DNA from: an uncultured Porphyromonadaceae bacterium
GTDB taxonomy: Bacteria; Bacteroidota; Bacteroidia; Bacteroidales; Muribaculaceae
Direction of reading: 5' to 3'
Length of the DNA stretch: 6,960 nt
NCBI GenBank assembly: GCA_947166165.1
Contig: CAMVDK010000168.1
Span: 1-6,960 of the forward strand
Both the position numbers and the translations under genes were made by a program. Within the stretch, counting starts at the first letter, position 1. The number at the start of each line of letters is the position of its first letter. Shown piece by piece: positions 1 to 4,080 of the stretch. The notes beneath the pieces were generated by a model. The model saw only the letters and a list, made by a program, of their open reading frames with translations. It did no database searches and was not told the DNA's origin.

Positions 1-178
1 TGAGGTTGCGGATGGTGCACGTGGTGCCGTCGTCGGCAATGGTGAGCTGGGCGTGCTTGCGGCTCACGTTCATGGGCACGCACTTGGGGGTGCCGAAAGC
101 TTTGTTCAATTTCCCGTCGGTCGATGCCACCCGCAGCTGCTGCGTGGTGGCATCGCGCCCAATGATGATGTCTAGCAT
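1..178 (-). CDS. FHA-domain protein, N-terminal part (runs off left edge)
   Basis: Reading the minus strand from the ATG at 178 gives 59 codons open to the window edge. The peptide begins MLDIIIGRDA and contains VSRKHAQLTI near residues 38-47, then an RN pair at 57-58. This is the forkhead-associated (FHA) signature: GR at 7-8 and S39, R40 and H42 of the SRxH motif, which in the family bind phosphothreonine peptides. The rest of the protein, including any membrane or effector part, lies outside. No other ATG lies close upstream in this frame and there is no Shine-Dalgarno, as is usual in Bacteroidetes. It begins 39 nt after the stop of the LytTR gene and is probably co-transcribed with it. 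The FHA call is firm for the domain; the role of the whole protein is unknown. Confidence 0.8.
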   Translation of the reverse strand, partial: MLDIIIGRDATTQQLRVASTDGKLNKAFGTPKCVPMNVSRKHAQLTIADDGTTCTIRNL

Positions 179-217
179 TTGTATGATGATTGTAAGTGTT
201 TTGCTATCTGTTGTTTC

Positions 218-580
218 TCAACCCACCAGTAGGGTCTTCAAGCGCTTGACGGCCTCGCGCGACACGGGCACAGCGAAGTTCTGCCCCACTCCGTCGCCAA
301 GCACGATGCGCTGGCGCGGCACGCTCACGTGCTGCACGTAGTCTAAATTGATGATTGCGCTTTTGCCAATGCGGGCAAAGCAGTGCGCATCGTCGCCCAG
401 CTGCTTGGCCAAGGCCTGCTCCATGGACAGCAGATTCATGCACACGGTGTACTTCGACCCGTTGGCCAGCACCGTCTGCGTGTAGTTGCCATCGGCTCGG
501 AAAGCCACGATGCAGTCGATGTGAAGCCGCAGCAGCTCGTCGCGGGTCTTGAATAGAATAATTCGAGTGTGATGGTTCAT
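218..580 (-). CDS. LytTR-domain DNA-binding regulator, stand-alone
   Basis: This 120-residue protein is almost entirely one LytTR domain (about residues 8-117), the beta-strand DNA-binding fold of AgrA, AlgR and LytR. Typical family motifs are visible: ADGNYT at 29-34, FARIGKSAIINLDYVQHV at 68-85 and VPVSREAVKRLK at 104-115. There is no receiver domain, so it is not a classic response regulator; activity may instead depend on a partner, and the FHA protein encoded next is the obvious candidate (inference). An in-frame TAA 15 nt upstream of the ATG supports the start at 580. The likely promoter is about 350 nt upstream (936-967), giving a long untranslated leader. LytTR proteins usually bind direct repeats spaced about two helical turns apart, and such repeats exist at 1504-1552, but no link between the two is shown. 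Confidence 0.9.
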   Translation of the reverse strand: MNHHTRIILFKTRDELLRLHIDCIVAFRADGNYTQTVLANGSKYTVCMNLLSMEQALAKQLGDDAHCFARIGKSAIINLDYVQHVSVPRQRIVLGDGVGQNFAVPVSREAVKRLKTLLVG

Positions 581-929
581 CGGTTCTATCGTTATTTAGT
601 TGTTGTCGTTTTCCGTTCATCCACTTTGTCACGTACCCCGCCAGCTCTGCCAATCGTATAAGCACAAAAAGGGCGGAGCTGCCGTCATCGGGGTTACAAC
701 GACTGATGGGTTCACCACAAACCTGCAAACGGTTGTAACACGAGAAAAACAACAGCCCACACCATTCGACGCGCCGCACTCCTTGGCGTGGCTGGAGGCG
801 CGCTGTGCCTAACGGGTGACTTCGTTTCGCTTCGGTGGCCGTTTGCTGAGGTAATGTGGTGATTAATCAGTCGGCACAAAGCAAAAGAACACTTCATATG
901 TGTGGCCATAATCCGTAGTCGAATTTTAG
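581..929 (-). other. Long 5' leader of the LytTR-FHA transcript
   Basis: If transcription starts just past the TAAATTTG box at 936-943, about 350 nt are transcribed before the LytTR start codon. The leader contains a perfect 8-bp inverted repeat (693-700 with 732-739, GTTACAAC/GTTGTAAC) enclosing a smaller stem (709-712 with 720-723). A weaker promoter-like TACGATTG occurs on the minus strand at 658-651 but lacks a TTTG at the right distance. A 65-codon frame starting at 909 is possible but has no recognisable family. Extent and function are inferred. Confidence 0.4.
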
Positions 930-935
930 CCGCCA

Positions 936-967
936 CAAATTTAGGCATTTCTTCCGAAACCGCCAAA
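936..967 (-). promoter_or_regulatory. Bacteroidetes-type promoter for the LytTR-FHA unit
   Basis: On the minus strand, TTTG (967-964) is followed after exactly 20 bp by TAAATTTG (943-936), an exact match to the Bacteroides primary-sigma consensus TTTG / TAnnTTTG. Transcription would start near 929 and run toward the LytTR gene. The -33 box lies inside a sequence also present at the right edge of the window. Confidence 0.65.
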
Positions 968-1019
968 AGTTGCGGGCTGTTATTTTTATATATGAGAATT
1001 TTCGGAAGGTAACCTTCAA
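960..1019 (-). repeat. Promoter-upstream repeat, copy A (inverted relative to 6901-6960)
   Basis: Read on the minus strand, these 60 bases match 6901-6960 at 46 of 60 positions without gaps. The promoter-proximal 21 bases differ at one position (CAGCCC[G/A]CAACTTTTGGCGG core), and both copies carry AGGTTACCTT at the distal end, which here is the palindrome GAAGGTAACCTTC (1005-1017, plus strand). The TTTG inside the conserved core is the -33 box of the minus-strand promoter. It could be a shared activator site or a dispersed repeat that carries a promoter. Confidence 0.7.
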
Positions 1020-1205
1020 CTATCATGAGAAAAAATCATCAAATCCAAAATAACTGTAACGTCTTGAATCATCTTGTATGGCGTGAGCGGATCGGGTTCG
1101 CTTTCGGCGGTTGTGACCCGGGGCGATGCCTTCGCGCTGTGCGGCTGCATCCTCAGTGCTTTTTTGGGGGTGACGAGGGGTTACTTTCCGCGCATCTTCG
1201 TATAT
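1020..1205. other. Gene-free stretch with hairpins and a T6 tract
   Basis: No credible gene is seen on either strand. Two stems are visible on the plus strand: CGGGT (1093-1097) with ACCCG (1116-1120), and GATGC (1125-1129) with GCATC (1147-1151), the latter with an inner CGC/GCG pairing. A T6 tract (1160-1165) follows 8 nt after the second stem, too far for a textbook intrinsic terminator. It may be the 5' part of the structured RNA candidate that follows, or a separate element. Confidence 0.3.
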
Positions 1206-1366
1206 AGTATTAGCAATCTAATACTCGCTGCCGGGGTTCCCCCGGATAGCAACTAACAACACAGGAAAGGTGTGAGTGCCTGTTTCGGTCTGACTCTGTT
1301 TCTCCGGTTTCCGGAAAAACATCCTTGCCATGGATCGGCCGGCGGCTATCACACCTTGTTTTTTTT
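1206..1366 (+). ncRNA. Candidate structured small RNA ending in a T8 tract
   Basis: Consecutive stems can be drawn: AGTATTAG/CTAATACT (1206-1213 with 1218-1225, loop CAAT); CCGGGG/CCCCGG (1231-1236 with 1240-1245); and a perfect 9-bp closing stem AAGGTGTGA/TCACACCTT (1267-1275 with 1349-1357). Inside the last are TGTTT/AAACA plus CCGG/CCGG (1297-1321) and ATCC/GGAT (1321-1335). The closing stem is followed by one G and eight T, resembling a rho-independent end. I cannot match it to 4.5S, tmRNA or RNase P. A 6S-like RNA of the Bacteroidales type is possible but not demonstrable here. No consensus promoter is evident directly upstream, and the orientation rests on the T tract. Confidence 0.35.
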
Positions 1367-1374
1367 GGGGGGGG
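1359..1374 (+). repeat. Adjacent homopolymer tracts T8 and G8
   Basis: Eight T are followed directly by eight G in non-coding DNA. The T tract may end the RNA above. The G tract can pair with CCCC at 1379-1382 across a CACT loop. Such runs are prone to length change and to sequencing error. Confidence 0.6.
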
Positions 1375-1425
1375 CACTCCCCAAGCCGCCACAGCCGTCA
1401 CGGCGCAGCCGCCGGCTGCCTTCAT

Positions 1426-1470
1426 CCAAAAGCGGGACAAAAACCTCCGACCCCATTGTCCCGCTTTTGG
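1426..1470. repeat. Perfect 15-bp inverted repeat
   Basis: The arm CCAAAAGCGGGACAA (1426-1440) is followed after 15 nt by its exact reverse complement (1456-1470). The RNA hairpin would be very stable, but neither side has a T run immediately after the stem, so it is not a standard terminator for either strand. It could be a repeated extragenic palindrome, a protein-binding site, or a remnant of a mobile element end. Confidence 0.7.
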
Positions 1471-1503
1471 AGTGAGGGGGGATGGGTGGGGTTGATTTCG
1501 ATA

Positions 1504-1552
1504 ATGAAATGGCCGTTTATTCCATGAAATGGGTTACCTTTTTCATGAAATG
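1504..1552 (+). promoter_or_regulatory. Three ATGAAATG direct repeats, possible operator
   Basis: Exact copies of ATGAAATG start at 1504, 1524 and 1545, so spacing is 20 and 21 bp, about two helical turns, placing them on the same face of the DNA. The third overlaps the perfect palindrome TTTCATGAAA (1541-1550) and is preceded by GGTTACCTT (1532-1540), a motif also found in the 60-bp repeats at 960-1019 and 6901-6960. The array lies about 55-100 bp upstream of the sigma-gene -33 box, a reasonable activator position. Function is inferred. Confidence 0.45.
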
Positions 1553-1605
1553 TTATATCATGGCAGAACTTCGAGGCAAAAATGAGCTTGTTTAATGGGC
1601 ATGGA

Positions 1606-1637
1606 TTTGGCCGTTTCGACAATATTTGCTAATTTTG
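1606..1637 (+). promoter_or_regulatory. Bacteroidetes-type promoter of the sigma-protease operon
   Basis: TTTG (1606-1609), a 20-bp spacer and TAATTTTG (1630-1637) match the Bacteroides consensus exactly. The predicted start near 1644 leaves a leader of about 34 nt before the ATG at 1678. It suggests basal expression by the primary sigma factor, with any autoregulated ECF promoter remaining unidentified. Confidence 0.65.
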
Positions 1638-1677
1638 TGGTTTCTATTGTTTATTTGATTCGCACGAAATCACAACA

Positions 1678-2259
1678 ATGAACGAATATCTTCAGATTGT
1701 CGAACAAAACTACACGCTGTTGCGCCCGCACTTCGTGAAGCTGATTGCCAGCCGCTACACGAGCCTGCCGTTGAGCGAGGTGGAGGACATCTATCAAGAG
1801 ACGTTTCTGGCCATCTACGACAACTTGCAGCATGGCCGCGTGGCTGCCGACACCAACTGGAAGGCCTACATCTTCCGCATCGGGCTCAACCAGGCCAGCA
1901 ACCGGGCGAAAGGCCAGAAGCACGTGCCGCTCATCGACGGCGACGCGGCCGACGACACCGACGGCAAGCGGCCCTCGGAACAGTATGCCGGCATGCCCCC
2001 GCTCCCGGAGCTGATTGACGAAAGCACCGACGACCCTGCCGAGCGCGAACGGCGCATCGAAGTGCTCAACCAAGCCATCGACACCCTGCAAGACCCCTGC
2101 CGCACGCTGCTGCGCGACTTCTATTACAACGGCCTCTCGCTGGCCGACATACGCGACGAGATGGGATTTAAAGACACCGATGTTGTCAAGACGAAGCGCT
2201 ACAAGTGTTTCGACAGACTCAAAAGGTACGTGAGGGCGCTGCTCGACGACAACAACTGA
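1678..2259 (+). CDS. ECF-type RNA polymerase sigma factor
   Basis: The 193-residue protein has the two-domain layout of extracytoplasmic-function sigma-70 factors. Region 2 (about 14-80) includes EVEDIYQETFLAIYDNL at 34-50 and WKAYIFRIGLNQASNRAKG at 61-79, the core-polymerase and -10 recognition segments. Region 4 (about 125-188) includes LQDPCRTLLRDFYYNGLSL and a helix-turn-helix near 153-180, ending in the basic KTKRYKCFDRLKRYVR segment that would read the -35 element. The linker (about 81-124) is long and acidic. The gene is first in a four-gene operon, 32 nt before an anti-sigma-like membrane protein, the usual arrangement for a sigma factor held inactive at the membrane. Its regulon is unknown, but autoregulation of this operon is the first guess. 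A good Bacteroidetes promoter precedes it. Confidence 0.92.
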   Translation: MNEYLQIVEQNYTLLRPHFVKLIASRYTSLPLSEVEDIYQETFLAIYDNLQHGRVAADTNWKAYIFRIGLNQASNRAKGQKHVPLIDGDAADDTDGKRPSEQYAGMPPLPELIDESTDDPAERERRIEVLNQAIDTLQDPCRTLLRDFYYNGLSLADIRDEMGFKDTDVVKTKRYKCFDRLKRYVRALLDDNN

Positions 2260-2291
2260 CACCGTACAAACGCATAAAGACTCTATTGAAG

Positions 2292-3182
2292 ATGTTTTCA
2301 CAAAGCGAAAAACTCAACGAGATGACTCTGGCGCTGCTCGACGGCTACCTGAGCGGCACGCTGCCCGAGAGCATGAAGGCCTGGCTCGACGAGCGCATGG
2401 CCCTCGAGCCCGAGCTGCGGCGCGAGGTGGAGGCCCAGCGGCTGACCATCGCCGCCCTGCGCGACCGGGGCCGGCGCGATGACGCCCAGCTGGCGCAAGC
2501 CATGCAGCACATCACGCGCGGCGACCTGGAGCAACTGCTGACCTCGCTGCGCGGCACCGACACCGGCAGCACCGACGCAGCCTGCCAATGCCCGGCAGCC
2601 ACAAAGCTGCCGCCGACAGCCACGCCCGCGGCCGCATCGAAGCCGACGCCTCCTACCTCCAGCACCACACCCAGCGCCGTGAAGCAGAGCCACAAGGCGA
2701 GCCGGGTGCTGTGGAACACGCTGGCCATGGCGGCCATGGTGTGCGGCGTGTGGTTTGGCGCGCGCATCTTCTACCGCAACCAGGCCGCGCAGGACACCGC
2801 CGACACCTACATCGCCGTCAACCAAACCGCCACGGCTCCCGCCCTCGGCGCCGCGCGTGGCGTCGACGAGCCGATGGCGGCCCCCGACTGGGAGACCGAC
2901 ACCGTGCATCTGGCCGACGCGGCTCCGCAGTACACCGAGGCCGAACTGATCATGATGCAGGCCAAGCACCTGCTACAGAACGGGCTCTACAACGAGGCCA
3001 TCGCCCTGCTCGAGCCGCTCTACCGCGAGAGCGACGCCCAGCGCGACGTGGCGCTGCTGCTGGCCACCGCCTATGTGAAAGCCAGCGAGCGCGACAAGGC
3101 CCACGACGTGCTGCAAGCCCTGGAAAAGCGCTACAGCGGCGACCCCGAGATTGAAGCGCTCAGCAAAGCCTATTTCGACTAA
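2292..3182 (+). CDS. Anti-sigma-like membrane protein with C-terminal TPR-like domain
   Basis: This 296-residue protein has three parts. Residues 1-90 are soluble and helical (MTLALLDGYLSGTLPESMKA at 11-30, then a charged helix), resembling the short sigma-binding region of Bacteroidetes anti-sigma factors; the zinc HxxxCxxC motif is absent. After a Pro/Ala/Thr-rich linker, one membrane segment lies at about 139-160, preceded by basic residues that predict a cytoplasmic N terminus. The outer part has an unstructured stretch (161-213) and about two TPR-like helix pairs (214-295, including AKHLLQNGLYNEAIALLEPL at 224-243). The ATG at 2292 is chosen over an in-frame ATG at 2205 because the latter would start deep inside the sigma gene and add non-conserved-looking residues. 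Position after the sigma gene and topology support an anti-sigma role, which is an inference; it could alternatively be a TPR scaffold. Confidence 0.75.
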   Translation: MFSQSEKLNEMTLALLDGYLSGTLPESMKAWLDERMALEPELRREVEAQRLTIAALRDRGRRDDAQLAQAMQHITRGDLEQLLTSLRGTDTGSTDAACQCPAATKLPPTATPAAASKPTPPTSSTTPSAVKQSHKASRVLWNTLAMAAMVCGVWFGARIFYRNQAAQDTADTYIAVNQTATAPALGAARGVDEPMAAPDWETDTVHLADAAPQYTEAELIMMQAKHLLQNGLYNEAIALLEPLYRESDAQRDVALLLATAYVKASERDKAHDVLQALEKRYSGDPEIEALSKAYFD

Positions 3183-3201
3183 AAACCACATTCCCACTGC
3201 C

Positions 3202-4080
3202 ATGCATCGCTTACTCACCCTCATCACCGCGCTGCTGCTCGCCGTCACCGCCGGTGCCACCCACCGCGCGCTCATCGTGGCCGTGGGCAACTACCCCTCC
3301 AGCTCCGGCTGGCCGCGGCTGAATTCCACCAACGACCTGGCGCTGCTCAAGCCCGTGATGCAGAAGCACGGATTCGTGGTCACCACCCTCACCGACGCCC
3401 AGGCCACCAAGGCCGGCATCGTGTCGGCCATCAAGCGCCTCACCGCCGAGAGCCGTCCGGGCGACCACGTGTGGCTGCACCTGTCGGGCCACGGGCAGCA
3501 GGTGGAGGATCGCAGCGGCGACGAGAACGACGCGCTCGACGAGGCCTTTGTGCCCTTCGACGCCCATCGGCGCTACAGCAAGACCTACCGCGGGCAGAAC
3601 CACCTCACCGACGACGTGCTTAACCCGCTGCTGGTGGCCCTGCGCAAGCGTCTGGGAGGCAATGGCGAGCTGCTGGTCACCATCGACGCCTGCCACAGCG
3701 GCGACAGCTACCGCAGCGGCACTTGCGACGCGGCGAGCGACTCGCTCGTGGGCAAGTGCCGAGGTGCCAGCGAGGTGCTAAGCAGCAACAAGCTCTACGT
3801 GCGCCGAGGCCGCCCCGCCACCATGCGTCCCACCTCGCTGAGCCGCTCCAAAGGCTACGGCGCCGTCACCATGCTGGCCGCCTGCCAGCCCAACGAGAAC
3901 AACTACGAGTACGTCGAGCCCCGCAGCCGTCGCAGCTACGGCGCGCTGAGCTATGCCCTTTGGGAGGCCCTCACACGGGCCAAGCAGCAGCCCTCGCTGC
4001 GCGACATCGCCCACTGGGTGATGAGCTACAACAACTTCTACATGCGCAAGTATCAGAACCCGCACCTTTTCGAAGAATGA
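3202..4080 (+). CDS. Exported caspase-family (peptidase C14, metacaspase-like) protease
   Basis: The 292-residue protein starts with a signal peptide (hydrophobic 4-17, probable cleavage after AGA at 17-19), which also decides the start: an in-frame ATG at 3151 lies inside the preceding gene and would bury the signal. The caspase fold follows directly: RALIVAVGNY (22-31), the catalytic His in HLSGHG (H97), the acidic GDENDALDEAFVPFD (106-120) typical of metacaspases, and the catalytic Cys in TIDACHSGDSY (C174). AACQPNENNYEY (226-237) and GALSYALWEAL (247-257) complete the small-subunit-like part. Metacaspases cut after Arg or Lys, so basic specificity is expected but unproven. No additional domain is present. 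It lies 19 nt after the anti-sigma-like gene and overlaps the CHAT gene by 4 nt. Location should be periplasm or outside. Confidence 0.92.
   Translation: MHRLLTLITALLLAVTAGATHRALIVAVGNYPSSSGWPRLNSTNDLALLKPVMQKHGFVVTTLTDAQATKAGIVSAIKRLTAESRPGDHVWLHLSGHGQQVEDRSGDENDALDEAFVPFDAHRRYSKTYRGQNHLTDDVLNPLLVALRKRLGGNGELLVTIDACHSGDSYRSGTCDAASDSLVGKCRGASEVLSSNKLYVRRGRPATMRPTSLSRSKGYGAVTMLAACQPNENNYEYVEPRSRRSYGALSYALWEALTRAKQQPSLRDIAHWVMSYNNFYMRKYQNPHLFEE

Noticed and set aside
651..658. Alternative promoter for the LytTR gene (TACGATTG on the minus strand)
   Set aside because: One mismatch in the -7 box and no TTTG about 20 bp upstream; the match at 936-967 is exact in both boxes and spacing.
204..779. 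Long minus-strand frame of 191 codons across the LytTR gene
   Set aside because: It overlaps the clear LytTR gene in another frame and its composition (runs of Arg, Ala, His) is that of an out-of-frame reading of GC-rich coding DNA.
712..909. Minus-strand frame of 65 codons starting MATHMK and ending in a hydrophobic stretch, just after the predicted LytTR-unit start
   Set aside because: No recognisable family, no ribosome binding site, Arg/Pro/Ser-rich middle typical of chance frames, and it coincides with inverted-repeat structure. A leader peptide cannot be excluded.
1160..1165. T6 tract as an intrinsic terminator
   Set aside because: The nearest stem ends at 1151, leaving 8 nt between stem and T tract, which does not fit the usual terminator geometry.
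1471..1492. G-rich run as a possible G-quadruplex
   Set aside because: There are only three separate G runs (six, three and four), so a standard four-run quadruplex is not supported.
1651..2301. Minus-strand frame of 216 codons opposite the sigma gene
   Set aside because: It lies opposite a clearly recognisable sigma factor and shows no family motif.
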